The notes beneath the pieces are model-generated. The model was given only the letters and a program-made list of their open reading frames with translations. It had not been told where the DNA came from and did no database searches. From positions 2,418,001 through 2,482,000 of the forward strand of contig NC_021499.1 in assembly GCF_000412695.1 (NCBI RefSeq): DNA of 64,000 nt, in the 5' to 3' direction. The number at the start of each line of letters is the position of its first letter. Position 1 is the first letter of the stretch. The DNA comes from Pseudomonas resinovorans NBRC 106553. GTDB lineage: Bacteria > Pseudomonadota > Gammaproteobacteria > Pseudomonadales > Pseudomonadaceae. A program made the translations under genes and the position numbers. Of the stretch, positions 26,686-35,930 are shown piece by piece.

Positions 26686-27594
26686 ATGCAGCAGCTGTTG
26701 AATGAAATCCTCGACGAGATCCGCCCGCTGATTGGACAGGGCAAGGTCGCCAGCTATATCCCCGCGCTCGCCTGCGTCAGCCCCGACCAGCTCGGGATTG
26801 CCGTCTACAGCAACGACGGCGAGCTGTACTACGCCGGGGATGGCCTGACGCCGTTTTCCATCCAGAGCATCTCCAAGGTCTTCAGCCTGGTGCAGGCCAT
26901 CCAGCATTCGGGCGAGGGCATCTGGGAACGCCTGGGCCATGAGCCGTCGGGCCAGCCGTTCAATTCCCTGGTGCAGCTGGAGTTCGAGCGTGGCGTGCCG
27001 CGCAACCCCTTCATCAATGCCGGCGCCCTGGTGATCTGCGACATCAACGAGTCGCGCTTCGCCGCGCCGTCGTTGTCCATGCGCGATTTCGTGCGGCGCC
27101 TGTCGGGCAACCGCCTGCTGGTCTCGGACGAGGTGGTGGCCCGCTCCGAATACCAGCACCGCGCGCGCAACGCCGCCATGGCCTACCTGATGCAGTCCTT
27201 CGGCAACTTCCACAACGACGTGGAAGCGGTGCTGCACAGCTACTTCCACCACTGCGCCATCCGCATGAGCTGCGCCGACCTGGCCCTGGCCTTCAGCTTC
27301 CTGGCCAACGACGGGGTCAGCCCTCACAGCGGCGAGCGGGTGCTGACGCCACGCCAGGCCAAGCAGGTGAACGCCATCATGGCCACCAGCGGGCTCTACG
27401 ACGAAGCCGGCAACTTCGCCTACCGCGTCGGCCTGCCGGGCAAGAGCGGGGTAGGGGGCGGCATAGTCGCGGTGGTGCCGGGGCGCTTCAGCGTCTGCGT
27501 CTGGTCGCCGGAGCTCAACCCGGCCGGCAACTCGCTGGCCGGCATGGCGGCACTGGAGAAACTCTCCGAGCGGATCGACTGGTCGATTTTCTAG
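26686..27594 (+). CDS. glsB: Glutaminase
   Basis: Cytosolic enzyme of 302 residues that hydrolyses L-glutamine to glutamate and ammonia. It belongs to the serine-dependent beta-lactamase-like glutaminases: SxxK catalytic pair S61/K64 in QSISKVFSL, then [31 protein letters not shown] and [18 protein letters not shown]. Start ATG 26686 is preceded by GGAAGAA. It lies 78 bp after kdpE. The kdp-glutaminase order recalls P. aeruginosa (from memory). Confidence 0.94.
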   Translation: MQQLLNEILDEIRPLIGQGKVASYIPALACVSPDQLGIAVYSNDGELYYAGDGLTPFSIQSISKVFSLVQAIQHSGEGIWERLGHEPSGQPFNSLVQLEFERGVPRNPFINAGALVICDINESRFAAPSLSMRDFVRRLSGNRLLVSDEVVARSEYQHRARNAAMAYLMQSFGNFHNDVEAVLHSYFHHCAIRMSCADLALAFSFLANDGVSPHSGERVLTPRQAKQVNAIMATSGLYDEAGNFAYRVGLPGKSGVGGGIVAVVPGRFSVCVWSPELNPAGNSLAGMAALEKLSERIDWSIF

Positions 27595-27611
27595 GTGGGA
27601 GACGCTATCCC

Positions 27612-27636
27612 GTAGGAGCGAGCTCTGCTCGCGAAC
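27612..27636. repeat. Classic Pseudomonas REP
   Basis: GTAGGAGCGAG followed by the hairpin GCGAGC-TCT-GCTCGC and the GAAC end: the common short REP of Pseudomonas intergenic DNA. Confidence 0.75.
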
Positions 27637-27663
27637 AGCCCGAGCGCTAACGTTCGCGAGATC

Positions 27664-27690
27664 GGTAGCCCGGATGAAATCCGGGCTACC
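27664..27690. repeat. Perfect 12-bp inverted repeat
   Basis: GGTAGCCCGGAT / ATCCGGGCTACC with a GAA loop. It lies between the classic REP and a REPIN copy in the convergent gap after glutaminase, and could act as a transcript end for either strand. Confidence 0.6.
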
Positions 27691-27701
27691 GAAGCACACT
27701 T

Positions 27702-27795
27702 GTAGGGGCGAATTTATTCGCCAACCGGACCGCAGGTTTGGCCGGGAGCGTGCGTGGGTCGGCTGCGCCACCCTTGGCGAATGAATTCGCCCCTA
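27702..27795. repeat. REPIN-like element, reverse orientation
   Basis: 94-bp relative of the element at 25781 but turned around: its core reads CCGGACCGCAGGTTTGG, the reverse complement of the core in the 40148 copy. The arms GTAGGGGCGAAT / ATTCGCCCCTA are conserved. Confidence 0.78.
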
Positions 27796-27819
27796 AGCAG
27801 AGCGGGCCAAGCATCCCGA

Positions 27820-28845
27820 TCAGTTGCCCTGCTCGTACCTTTCCATGGTTTCCCGTGCGATCTGCCGGCCCAGCTGGATCAACTCCGGCGCCTTGTAGAA
27901 CTCGAAGAAGCGGCACACGCGCTTGGGCACGTTGATCAGGATGTCCGGCGGGTAGCCGGCGATCTTGTACTGGGCGAGGGAGGTCTGCATCACCTCGAAG
28001 CTCTGGTTCACCAGGTCCAGAAGCGAGGCGGGGCCGATGCTGGCGATCACTTCCGAGCCGCTGGCGGACTTGGGCGCGCCGTCGGCTTGCGGTGCGGCGG
28101 CCGGCTGCTGCATCTGCGGGGCCGCGTCTTCCAGCCAGGGGTTGCCGCCGGGCAGGCTCTCCGGATCGAGCACATCGTGGGCCTCGAAGCCGCTGCGCTT
28201 GAGGAAGGGCAGCCGCGAATGCAGGGAGGCCATCAGCAGGTCGACGCGGCTCTTGATCGCCGGTGGGCGTTCGATCACCGGCAACTGGTATTCCCGTGGG
28301 GTGGTGGCGTTGAGGTTGACCGCGATGATCAGGTCGCAGTGCCGGGACACCACCGGAATGATCGGCAGCGGATTGAGCAGACCGCCGTCCACCAGCATGC
28401 GGCTGCCCTGGACCACCGGGGTGAACAGGCTGGGAATGGCCGCCGACGCGCGCATGGCCTGGTGCAGGCAACCCTCCTGGAACCAGATTTCCTGCTGGTT
28501 GGTGAGGTCGGTGGCGACCGCCGTGTAGGGAATGGAGAGGTCTTCGATGTTGATCTCGCCGACTATCTCGCGGATGCGCCCGAAGACCTTTTCGCCACGG
28601 ATGGCGCCGAGGCGAAAGCTCACATCCAGCAGGCGCAGCACGTCGAGATAGTCCAGGCTCTCGGTCCATTCGCGGTAATGCCGGAGCTTGCCGGCGGCGT
28701 AGATGCCGCCCACCACCGCGCCCATGGAACAGCCCGCTATACAGGCGATCTCGTAGCCGCGCGCCTCGATTTCCTCGATTACCCCGATATGCGCGTAGCC
28801 ACGCGCGCCCCCCGATCCCAGTACCAATGCCACGCGTTTGCTCAT
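27820..28845 (-). CDS. Patatin-like phospholipase, RssA-like
   Basis: Cytosolic or peripheral lipid acyl-hydrolase of 341 residues. It keeps the oxyanion loop GSGGARG (10-16), the nucleophile S40 in GCSMG, and the catalytic D153 in DGGLLNP, so the Ser-Asp dyad is intact. The C-terminal 100 residues contain an Ala/Pro/Gln-rich linker (QPAAAPQADGAPKSASG) before a helical tail. ATG 28845 is preceded by GGGGGAA; a GTG at 28860 would add five residues. It is divergent from a small lipoprotein gene. True substrate unknown. Confidence 0.9.
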   Translation of the reverse strand: MSKRVALVLGSGGARGYAHIGVIEEIEARGYEIACIAGCSMGAVVGGIYAAGKLRHYREWTESLDYLDVLRLLDVSFRLGAIRGEKVFGRIREIVGEINIEDLSIPYTAVATDLTNQQEIWFQEGCLHQAMRASAAIPSLFTPVVQGSRMLVDGGLLNPLPIIPVVSRHCDLIIAVNLNATTPREYQLPVIERPPAIKSRVDLLMASLHSRLPFLKRSGFEAHDVLDPESLPGGNPWLEDAAPQMQQPAAAPQADGAPKSASGSEVIASIGPASLLDLVNQSFEVMQTSLAQYKIAGYPPDILINVPKRVCRFFEFYKAPELIQLGRQIARETMERYEQGN

Positions 28846-29034
28846 GGGCAATTCCCCCACCTAGGATGCGTTGACGATACGCTCGTGACCTGGCCCGCGC
28901 CAGGGTGCGCGGCGCGGCTTTCGAGCCCCGGCGGCAGGCACTTGCCAAGCAGTCCACGACATTGAATCTTCCGGGTGTCGAAGCGTCTGACCAGGCACTA
29001 GACTCAGTCGATCTTCAACAAAGGAGTTTTATCC

Positions 29035-29313
29035 ATGAAAGCCTGGATCAGCCTGCCCCTGATCGCCTTGTTGCTTGCCGGTTGCGCCGCCAAGACGGCC
29101 TATCGCGATAGTTGCGCCACGGAACTCGACGCGGCCTGGAAGGAACTGGACATGGCCAAGGCGGAGGGCTTTTCCGGCGCGGTCAGCTACTCCAAGGCCC
29201 TGAGCCTGCTCACCGCCGCCAAGACCGAGCAGCAGTTCGAAGGCTTCGAGGGCTGTACCAGCAAGGCCGAGAAGGCGCGCTTCTACATCCGCGAGTCGCG
29301 CGCCGGTCGCTGA
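29035..29313 (+). CDS. Small lipoprotein, conserved hypothetical
   Basis: 92 residues. The signal peptide ends at lipobox LLAGC (residues 13-17), giving a mature lipoprotein of about 76 residues anchored in a membrane. The mature part is charged and helical, with two Cys (DSCATELD and EGCTSKAEK) that could form a disulfide. Serine follows no Asp at +2, so outer-membrane sorting is likely. Ribosome site AAAGGAG is good. I recognise no domain. Confidence 0.8.
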   Translation: MKAWISLPLIALLLAGCAAKTAYRDSCATELDAAWKELDMAKAEGFSGAVSYSKALSLLTAAKTEQQFEGFEGCTSKAEKARFYIRESRAGR

Positions 29314-29330
29314 GCCGGGCTGCGCCTTCA

Positions 29331-29360
29331 CCCGTGGGGCGTTGATCGCGCGCCCACGGG
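29331..29360 (+). terminator. Stem-loop after the lipoprotein gene
   Basis: CCCGTGGG / CCCACGGG arms (29331-29338 and 29353-29360) with a 14-base loop, 18 bp after the stop codon. The T run is weak (GACAGCTTATT). Confidence 0.45.
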
Positions 29361-29480
29361 GACAGCTTATTCGTCGACAGTGGTACTTGTGTCCCAATTT
29401 CCCACCTCCGTGGCTCGCGACGTCATTCTCGTTCGGGCAAAGGCGGGCTAGCATCTCCCGTCACGAGGCGGGAGATAACA

Positions 29481-30950
29481 ATGCATAACAATCCCCAGCG
29501 GTCGGCGCCCCTGCAGGTGCTGATCATCGGTGCCGGGTTCGGCGGCCTGGGCCTGGCCATTCAGTTGCAGAAGTCCGGTATCCACGACTTCCTGATCCTC
29601 GAGAAGGGCAGCGACGTCGGTGGCACCTGGCGCGACAACAGCTACCCCGGCGCGGCCTGCGACGTGCCCTCGCACCTCTATTCCTTTTCCTTCGAGCCCA
29701 AGGCCGACTGGTCGCGCAAGTACGCGCCCCAGGCGGAGATCTTCGCCTACCAGCGCCACTGCGCGGACAAGTACGGCCTGCGTCGGCACATCCGTTTCGA
29801 CTGCGAAGTGGCGGGGGCCGAGTTCGATGCCGCCAGCGGCACCTGGCAGGTGCATACCCGCAGCGGCGAGCACTTCTCCAGCAAGGCGCTGGTCAGTGCC
29901 TGTGGCCAGTTGAATCGGCCGGCCTGGCCGCGCATCCCCGGGTTGGACGAGTTCAAGGGCGAGCTGTTCCATTCGGCCCGCTGGAACCACGACTACCCGC
30001 TGGAAGGCAAGCGGGTGGCGGTGATCGGCACGGGCGCCAGCGCCATCCAGTTCGTCCCGCAGATCGCTCCGAAGGTGGCCCGGCTCACGCTGTTCCAGCG
30101 CTCGGCGGCCTATGTGATCCCCAAGCCGGACCGCGCCTACCGCGCCTGGGAGCTGGCGCTGTTGCGGCGCCTGCCCTGGCTGCAGAAGGTCGACCGGGTG
30201 CTCAAGTACATCCAGCACGAATCGCGGGTCCTGGCGTTCTCGGTGTTCCCGCCGCTGATGAAGATGATGCAGTTGCGCTTTCGCCTGCACCTGGCCCGTG
30301 GCATCGCCGACCCGGCGCTGCGTCGGCGTCTGCTGCCGGACTACCCGATGGGTTGCAAGCGCATCCTGATCTCCAACGACTTCTACCCGGCCCTGGCCCG
30401 GCCGAATGTGACGGTGATGGACCAGGCCATACGCGAAGTCACCGCGAACGCCGTGGTGACCCAGGACGGCCAGCGGCATGAGGTGGACGCCATCATCCTC
30501 GGCACCGGCTTCGCCGCGACGGACTTCCTGGCCCCCATGAGCATCCGCGGGCTCGGCGGGCGTGAGTTGAACGATGCCTGGCGCGAGGGGGCCGAAGCCT
30601 ACCTGGGCGTCAGCGTCAGCGGTTTCCCCAACCTGTTCATCCTCTACGGGCCCAACACCAACCTGGGGCACAACTCCATCCTCTACATGCTGGAGAGCCA
30701 GTTCCCCTATGTGCTGGATGGCATCCGCGCGCTGGACGGCCTGCGCTACCTCGACCTCAAGCCCGAGGTGCAGCGCCACTTCAACCAGCGCCTGCAAAAG
30801 GACGTGCGCCATACCATCTGGGAGCAGGGTTGCCACAGCTGGTACAAGACCGCCGACGGCCGCAACACCAACAACTGGCCGGGCTTCACCTTCCGTTACC
30901 GCCAACAGACCCGCCGCCTGGAGCTAGCGCACTATGAATGCACCCGTTGA
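29481..30950 (+). CDS. Flavin-containing monooxygenase (Baeyer-Villiger type)
   Basis: NADPH/FAD-dependent oxygenase of 489 residues. FAD-binding GAGFGG near residue 17, DVGGTWRDNSYPGAACDVPSH typical of the family, a second Rossmann GTGASA for NADPH, and a Baeyer-Villiger-like fingerprint FKGELFHSARWNHD (FxGxxxHxxxW, ending in N instead of P). GFAATDFLAP and GPNTNLGHNS near the end also match. It probably oxidises a ketone or a lipophilic substrate. GGGAGATAAC precedes ATG 29481. It is the first gene of a three-gene unit with a hydrolase and an SDR. Confidence 0.9.
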   Translation: MHNNPQRSAPLQVLIIGAGFGGLGLAIQLQKSGIHDFLILEKGSDVGGTWRDNSYPGAACDVPSHLYSFSFEPKADWSRKYAPQAEIFAYQRHCADKYGLRRHIRFDCEVAGAEFDAASGTWQVHTRSGEHFSSKALVSACGQLNRPAWPRIPGLDEFKGELFHSARWNHDYPLEGKRVAVIGTGASAIQFVPQIAPKVARLTLFQRSAAYVIPKPDRAYRAWELALLRRLPWLQKVDRVLKYIQHESRVLAFSVFPPLMKMMQLRFRLHLARGIADPALRRRLLPDYPMGCKRILISNDFYPALARPNVTVMDQAIREVTANAVVTQDGQRHEVDAIILGTGFAATDFLAPMSIRGLGGRELNDAWREGAEAYLGVSVSGFPNLFILYGPNTNLGHNSILYMLESQFPYVLDGIRALDGLRYLDLKPEVQRHFNQRLQKDVRHTIWEQGCHSWYKTADGRNTNNWPGFTFRYRQQTRRLELAHYECTR

Positions 30951-31872
30951 GTTCACCGCCCCCGAGCCCGGCCAGCCGGTGCTGCGCGCGACCCTGCGCG
31001 GTGCCCTTCGCCTGCTGTTCCGTGGCCTGATGCGGCCACCGTTGCCGGTGGGCCTGCAACGGCTGGTGCTGCGCGGGCTCACCGCCAGCACCCTGGCGCC
31101 CCGGGGCGTGCTGCGCGAAGGCGGCCAGATCGGCGGACGACCCTGCGAATGGCACCGGCCCGAGGGGGGCAGCCATGTGGTGGTGCTCTACCTGCATGGC
31201 GGCGCCTTCATCACCGGCTCGCCGGCCACCCACCGGGCCATCACCGCCAGCCTGGCCAAGCGCGCCGGGGTAGCGGTGTGCGCCCTGGATTACCGGCTGG
31301 CCCCGGAGCATCCCTTTCCCGCCGGCCGCGACGATGCCGTGGCCGCCTACCAGGCGCTGCTGGAGGCGGGCTATCCGGCGTCGCGCCTGGTGATCGGCGG
31401 CGATTCGGCCGGCGGCAACCTGAGCCTGGTGACCGCCCTGCAGATCCGCCGCCTGGGTTTGCCGCAGCCCGCCGGGCTGATCTGCTTCTCGCCCGCCACC
31501 GACCTCAGCGGCACGGCGCAGCACAATCCGCCAGCGGGCGACCCGCTGATCCATCCGGCCTGGGTGGAGCAGGCCATGGACCTCTATTGCCCGCCCGGCC
31601 TGGATCGCCGCGATCCGGCGCTGTCACCGCTGTTCGCCGATCTGGCCGGGTTGGCGCCGATGCTGGTGCAGGTGGCCGAGGACGAGATCCTTCGCGACGA
31701 CAGCCTGCGCCTCGCCGAGCGCGTGCGTGCGGCGGGTGGCTGGGTGCGCCTGGAGCGCTATCCGGGCCTCTGGCACGTGTTCCAGGCGCACACCGGCGTG
31801 CTGCGTACCGCCGACCAGGCCCTGGCCAGTGCCGCGGACTTCATCTGCAAGCATGTGGAAGAGGACGCCTGA
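30934..31872 (+). CDS. Alpha/beta hydrolase, hormone-sensitive-lipase family
   Basis: 312-residue esterase. The HGGAF oxyanion motif (within YLHGGAFITGSP), nucleophile in GDSAGGN, acid in AEDEILRDD and histidine in LWHVFQ make a full triad. It overlaps the monooxygenase gene by 17 bases and the SDR gene follows directly. An esterase after a Baeyer-Villiger enzyme fits cleavage of the ester product; that pathway is inference. Confidence 0.9.
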   Translation: MNAPVEFTAPEPGQPVLRATLRGALRLLFRGLMRPPLPVGLQRLVLRGLTASTLAPRGVLREGGQIGGRPCEWHRPEGGSHVVVLYLHGGAFITGSPATHRAITASLAKRAGVAVCALDYRLAPEHPFPAGRDDAVAAYQALLEAGYPASRLVIGGDSAGGNLSLVTALQIRRLGLPQPAGLICFSPATDLSGTAQHNPPAGDPLIHPAWVEQAMDLYCPPGLDRRDPALSPLFADLAGLAPMLVQVAEDEILRDDSLRLAERVRAAGGWVRLERYPGLWHVFQAHTGVLRTADQALASAADFICKHVEEDA

Positions 31873-31873
31873 G

Positions 31874-32635
31874 ATGAACAACATCCTGATTACCGGTGCC
31901 GCTTCCGGCATCGGCGCGGCCACCGCCCGGCTATTCCATGAGCGTGGCTGGCAGGTGGGGCTGATCGACCGCGACGCCGAGGCCCTGGCGACCCAGGCGC
32001 AGGCCCTGGGCGGCGTCTGGCAGCGGGCGCTGGATGTCACCGACCTGGCGGCGGTGGAGGCGGCGCTGGCGGACTTCTGCTCCATCTACGACGGCCAGTT
32101 GCGGCTACTGTTCAATTGCGCGGGGGTACTGCGTTTCGGTCATTTCGAGGAGATCGACATGGCCGAGCACGCGCGCATTCTCAACATCAACGTGCTGGGG
32201 CTGGTGCAGGTGACCCATGCGGCCTTCCCCTACCTCAAGGCTACCCGTGGCGCCCAGGTGATCAGCATGGGCTCGGCCTCGGGCGTGTACGGCACGCCGC
32301 ACATGGCCAGTTACTCGGCGTCCAAGTTCGCGGTGCGGGGTTTCACCGAGGCCCTGGAGCTCGAGTGGCGCCACCATGGCATCCGCGTCGGCGACCTGAT
32401 GCCGCCGTTCGTGCGCACCCCCATGGTCAGCAGCCAGCGCTTCGAGCCACCGGTGCTGCGTCGCCTGGGGGTGAACCTGAACGCCGAGGACATCGCCCAG
32501 GCGGCCTGGCGGCAAGCACGGGGGGCGGCGGTGCACCGGCCGGTGAGCTGGCTGTTCCGGCTGATGTACGGGGCGGGGCAGTTGTCCCCGGCCTGGGTCA
32601 ACCGGGGCATCATGAAGCTCCTCAGCGGGGCCTGA
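31874..32635 (+). CDS. Short-chain dehydrogenase/reductase
   Basis: 253 residues with the classical SDR marks: ITGAASGIGAA cofactor loop, D at the end of beta 2 (LIDRD, suggesting NAD preference), NCAGVL, catalytic Ser in SMGSASG, and YSASK. ATG 31874 begins one base after the hydrolase stop. It is the third gene of the monooxygenase-hydrolase-SDR unit and could oxidise an alcohol to the ketone substrate, or handle the released alcohol. Confidence 0.9.
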   Translation: MNNILITGAASGIGAATARLFHERGWQVGLIDRDAEALATQAQALGGVWQRALDVTDLAAVEAALADFCSIYDGQLRLLFNCAGVLRFGHFEEIDMAEHARILNINVLGLVQVTHAAFPYLKATRGAQVISMGSASGVYGTPHMASYSASKFAVRGFTEALELEWRHHGIRVGDLMPPFVRTPMVSSQRFEPPVLRRLGVNLNAEDIAQAAWRQARGAAVHRPVSWLFRLMYGAGQLSPAWVNRGIMKLLSGA

Positions 32636-32979
32636 ACGCCGGGCGCGGTCTTGCTAGTGGGGCAGTAAGAGGGGCGAAGAGGCAAATGCCTGGGCGGATT
32701 TCGCACGGGCACCGCTTGTCGCTACTTTTATTACTATTTGTCTAGCTTTCCGGCAGACCCGGCGTGGTGGCGCTACCCTGCTGAATGAAAGCTGAAAAAG
32801 TTCACTCGTTGAGTGAGTCAGTGGCTGGGTCCGCGCGGGGCCTGGCCAGGGTCTGGCGCTGTGTCTGCAGGGCCGGCCCCGGGGCGGCACCGCACGGTGT
32901 CGCGAAGCCGGATCCAGCGGCTTCTCGGAATAAGCGGAAAAAGCGGAACTCTCATCCATCGCTAAGAGGAGGTCGTTTC
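32636..32979 (+). promoter_or_regulatory. Intergenic region before the RraB-like gene
   Basis: 344 bp without a supported gene. It contains CACTC-GTT-GAGTG at about 32804-32816 running into GAGTCAGTG, a palindrome-like site close in sequence to the operator candidate at 57172. No terminator with a T run is clear after the SDR gene. Confidence 0.35.
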
Positions 32980-33321
32980 ATGAGCACAGCCTTCCACGAT
33001 GATGTCAGCAGCAACCTGTTGCGCCGCATGAAAGAGGGCGGTTTCGATTTTGCCCGTGTCCATCCGATCGAGTTCTACGCCATCTTCCCCGACGAGGACC
33101 GGGCGCGACTGGCGGCGAAAAATTTTCGGGGTGAGTCCTTGAATGCACAGGTATCGGTGCGCTCCGATGGGGCCTGGCACCTGCAGGTAAGCAAGGTGAT
33201 GTATGCCACCCATGTGGGAATCGGTGATTTCGAGCACGACCTGGAGGCCCTGGTGGTCCCCCTCGGTGGTGTGCTCGATGGCTGGGGCGTGACCCAGGAA
33301 GTGCCTGCCAGCCATCCTTGA
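32980..33321 (+). CDS. RraB-family protein (RNase E inhibitor-like)
   Basis: 113-residue cytosolic protein. It matches the RraB domain pattern: a short helix, MKEGGFDFARVHPIEFYAIFPDE, AARLAAKNF-like helix, WHLQVSKVMYATHVGIGDFEHDLEAL, then GGVLDGWGV. In E. coli RraB binds RNase E and changes its activity; whether this one does is not shown by sequence. ATG 32980 has AGGAGG upstream. Lone gene. Confidence 0.75.
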   Translation: MSTAFHDDVSSNLLRRMKEGGFDFARVHPIEFYAIFPDEDRARLAAKNFRGESLNAQVSVRSDGAWHLQVSKVMYATHVGIGDFEHDLEALVVPLGGVLDGWGVTQEVPASHP

Positions 33322-33492
33322 AACCCTCCCGGTTCGTGGCGGCCCCGCCGCTGCGAATCGGGCAAACCGGACAATTCTCCGGCTGCTTTTCCCTCCGCCC
33401 TCTGGCGCGCCTATTCCCCGCAAACTCATAGACTTCCTTTACTCGACCACGGCATGGCCTTTGCCTCAGACTCCGTCAACGGAGGGGACCCC

Positions 33493-34200
33493 ATGACCGA
33501 TATCCTGATTCTTGTCCACGCGGACTTCTGCTCGCCCGGCCACCTGGCCGCCGTGCTGGACCGCGAGCATCGCGACTTCACCGTATTGCGTGCCGACCAG
33601 GGCGAACTGGACGGCTACGACCTGGACCGGCCGAAGGCCGTGGCCATCATGGGCGGGCCCATGAGCGTGAATGACCCATTGCCCTGGATAGGCGAGGAAA
33701 TCGCCGCGCTGCGGCACTTCATCGCGCGCGATGTGCCCCTGATCGGCCACTGCCTGGGCGGGCAACTGCTGGCCCGCGCCCTCGGTGCCGCCGTGCATCG
33801 CATGCCCTACACCGAAATCGGCTGGCAGCCGCTGGAAAAGCGCGCCCAGGCCAGCGACAACCCCTGGCTGGCGCACTTGCCTCGGGAGTTCTCCATCTAC
33901 CAGTGGCACAGCGATACCTTCGACCTGCCCGAAGGCGCCCAGTGGCTGATGGACAGCCCCTGGTGCCCCAACCAGGGGTTCTCCTGGGGCGACAAGTTGC
34001 TGGCCCTGCAAGGCCACCCGGAAATGACCGAGGAACTGGTGCGCAGCTGGCTCACCGACTGGGGCCATCTGCTGGACGAGACCCAGGCCAGCCAGCAGTC
34101 GAAGACCCGCATGCTCACCGACCTGCCGGCCAAGGTGGCGGACCTGAACCAGGTGGCGGAAGGCTTCTACCGGCGCTGGCTGGACCTGGCGTTCGGTTAG
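33493..34200 (+). CDS. Class I glutamine amidotransferase, stand-alone
   Basis: 235 residues. Triad: C87 in GHCLGG, H175 and E177 in LQGHPEM. GGPMSVND fits the GMP-synthase-like subgroup, and WHSDTFDLPEGA the gamma-glutamyl or puuD-like pattern. No synthetase domain is fused or adjacent, so the ammonia acceptor is unknown; it may act as a gamma-glutamyl hydrolase. ATG 33493 has GGAGGGG upstream. Confidence 0.86.
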   Translation: MTDILILVHADFCSPGHLAAVLDREHRDFTVLRADQGELDGYDLDRPKAVAIMGGPMSVNDPLPWIGEEIAALRHFIARDVPLIGHCLGGQLLARALGAAVHRMPYTEIGWQPLEKRAQASDNPWLAHLPREFSIYQWHSDTFDLPEGAQWLMDSPWCPNQGFSWGDKLLALQGHPEMTEELVRSWLTDWGHLLDETQASQQSKTRMLTDLPAKVADLNQVAEGFYRRWLDLAFG

Positions 34201-34224
34201 TGCGGTTGCGGGGACGCCTTCTCT

Positions 34225-34320
34225 GTGGGTGCGAATTCATTCGCAAAGGGCAGCGCAGCTGCCCCCTGCAGATCTCCTTGGCAGACCTTCGACCTGCTTG
34301 GCGAATGAATTCGCCCCCAC
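34225..34320. repeat. REPIN-like element
   Basis: Arms GTGGGTGCGAATTCATTCGC and GGCGAATGAATTCGCCCCCAC. The 5' tetranucleotide is GTGG, the other accepted REP start (GTRG). The core differs from the other copies. It lies between convergent genes. Confidence 0.75.
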
Positions 34321-34342
34321 AAGGGGTTCCTGCGCTTGGCTG

Positions 34343-35767
34343 CTAATGCTTGATCATCACATGCCGCACCACGGTGTAGTCCTCCAGGCCGTACATGGAG
34401 AGGTCCTTGCCATAGCCGGACTGCTTGAAGCCGCCGTGGGGCATCTCGTTGGTGAGCATGAAGTGGGTGTTGATCCAGGTGCAGCCGTACTGCAGGCGCG
34501 AGGCCACCGCGGCGGCGCGGCCCACGTCGCGGGTCCAGACCGATGAGGCCAGGCCGTAGTCGGAGTCGTTGGCCCAGCGCACCGCCTCGTCCACGTCGCT
34601 GAATGGCGTGACGGTCACCACCGGGCCGAAGACTTCCCGTCGCACTATCTCGTCGTCCTGCCCGGCGTGGGCCACCACCGTGGGTTGGTAGAAGAAGCCG
34701 TTGCCGGCCACGGGATTGCCGCCGGTGGCGATCTGGATATGGGGCTGGGCGCGGGCGCGGTCGACGAACGCGGCCACCCGCTCGCGCTGGCTCTGGGTGA
34801 TCAGCGGGCCGAGCTCGGTGGCCGGGTCGTTCTGCAGGCCGGTCTTGAGGCTGGACACGGCACTGGCCAGGTCGGCGACGAAGTTGTCGTAGATCTTCTT
34901 GCCGGCGTAGATGCGGCAGGCGGCTGTACAGTCCTGCCCGGCATTGTAGAAGCCGAAGGTACGGATACCGGCCACCACGTCGGCGAGGTCGGCATCATCG
35001 AAGACCAGCACCGGGGCCTTGCCGCCCAGTTCCATGTGGGTGCGCTTCACGCTGTCGGCGGCGCTGCGGATGATCGCCTTGCCCGTGCCCACCGAGCCGG
35101 TCAGCGACACCATGCGCACCAGCGGGTGCGACACCAGCGGGCTGCCCACGGTGGGGCCGCGACCAAGGACGATGTTCACCACCCCAGGCGGCAACAGCTC
35201 ATTGATGAATTCGGCCAGGCGCAAGGCGGTCAGCGGTGTCTGCTCCGAGGGCTTGAGCACCACGGTATTGCCCGCGGCCAGCGCCGGGCCGAGCTTCCAG
35301 GCGGCCATCATCAGCGGGTAGTTCCAGGGCGCGATGGAGGCGATCACCCCCACCGGGTCGCGGCGGATCATCGAGGTGAAGCCGGGCAGGTACTCGCCGG
35401 CGGCGGAGCCGGTGAGGCAGCGGCTGGCGCCGGCGAAGAAGCGGAACACATCGGCGACGGCCGGGATCTCGTCGTTCAGGGCGCAGGCGTAGGGCTTGCC
35501 GCAGTTGTCCGACTCGAGCCTCGCCAGTTCTTCGGCGTGGCCTTCGATCAGGTCGGCCAGCTTCAGCAGCAGGGTGGCGCGATCGCGGGGGGAGGTCCGC
35601 GCCCAACCCTCGAAGGCGGCATCGGCACCACGCACGGCGGCGTCCACCTGGGCTTCGCTGGCTTCGGGGATTTCCACCAGCACCTCGCCGGTGGCGGGAT
35701 TCAGTACGTCCAGGGGCTCGCCTTCGCCGGCGGCGAACTGGCCGTTGATCAGCAGCTTGGTTTGCAT
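34343..35767 (-). CDS. patD: Gamma-aminobutyraldehyde dehydrogenase (PatD/YdcW)
   Basis: NAD-dependent aldehyde dehydrogenase of 474 residues, the same length as E. coli YdcW/PatD. It oxidises 4-aminobutyraldehyde to GABA in putrescine degradation. Catalytic C280 in [11 protein letters not shown] and E246 in [16 protein letters not shown] and LTGSVGTG for NAD. The identity rests on both sequence and context: it is the last gene of a ydcS-T-U-V-W order. It is separated from ydcV by 163 bp holding two strong hairpins. Confidence 0.92.
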   Translation of the reverse strand: MQTKLLINGQFAAGEGEPLDVLNPATGEVLVEIPEASEAQVDAAVRGADAAFEGWARTSPRDRATLLLKLADLIEGHAEELARLESDNCGKPYACALNDEIPAVADVFRFFAGASRCLTGSAAGEYLPGFTSMIRRDPVGVIASIAPWNYPLMMAAWKLGPALAAGNTVVLKPSEQTPLTALRLAEFINELLPPGVVNIVLGRGPTVGSPLVSHPLVRMVSLTGSVGTGKAIIRSAADSVKRTHMELGGKAPVLVFDDADLADVVAGIRTFGFYNAGQDCTAACRIYAGKKIYDNFVADLASAVSSLKTGLQNDPATELGPLITQSQRERVAAFVDRARAQPHIQIATGGNPVAGNGFFYQPTVVAHAGQDDEIVRREVFGPVVTVTPFSDVDEAVRWANDSDYGLASSVWTRDVGRAAAVASRLQYGCTWINTHFMLTNEMPHGGFKQSGYGKDLSMYGLEDYTVVRHVMIKH

Positions 35768-35791
35768 GGAACAGGTCCTCGTGCGTTCTAG

Positions 35792-35899
35792 CCCCTCTCC
35801 CCCTGGGAGAGGGGTTGGGGTGAGGGAAGTTGGGTGCGGCTCGGACTACCCTCATCCGATCGCGGCCCGCCCTCGGCCCCTCTCCCGGAGGGAGAGGGG
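35792..35899 (-). repeat. Two perfect hairpins between ydcV and patD
   Basis: CCCCTCTCCC / GGGAGAGGGG occurs twice: 35792-35801 with 35805-35814, and 35877-35886 with 35890-35899. They have identical arms and 3-base loops. No T run follows, so they look like repeat-derived RNA structures that could limit read-through or protect upstream mRNA rather than plain terminators. Confidence 0.7.
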
Positions 35900-35930
35900 A
35901 GCAAAGCCGGGAGAGGGCATGCAGGTGTGT

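Noticed and set aside
32785..32979. N-terminal extension of the RraB-like protein
   Set aside because: The extension is Arg/Gly/Pro-rich without conservation; ATG 32980 has a consensus ribosome site and begins where the family begins.
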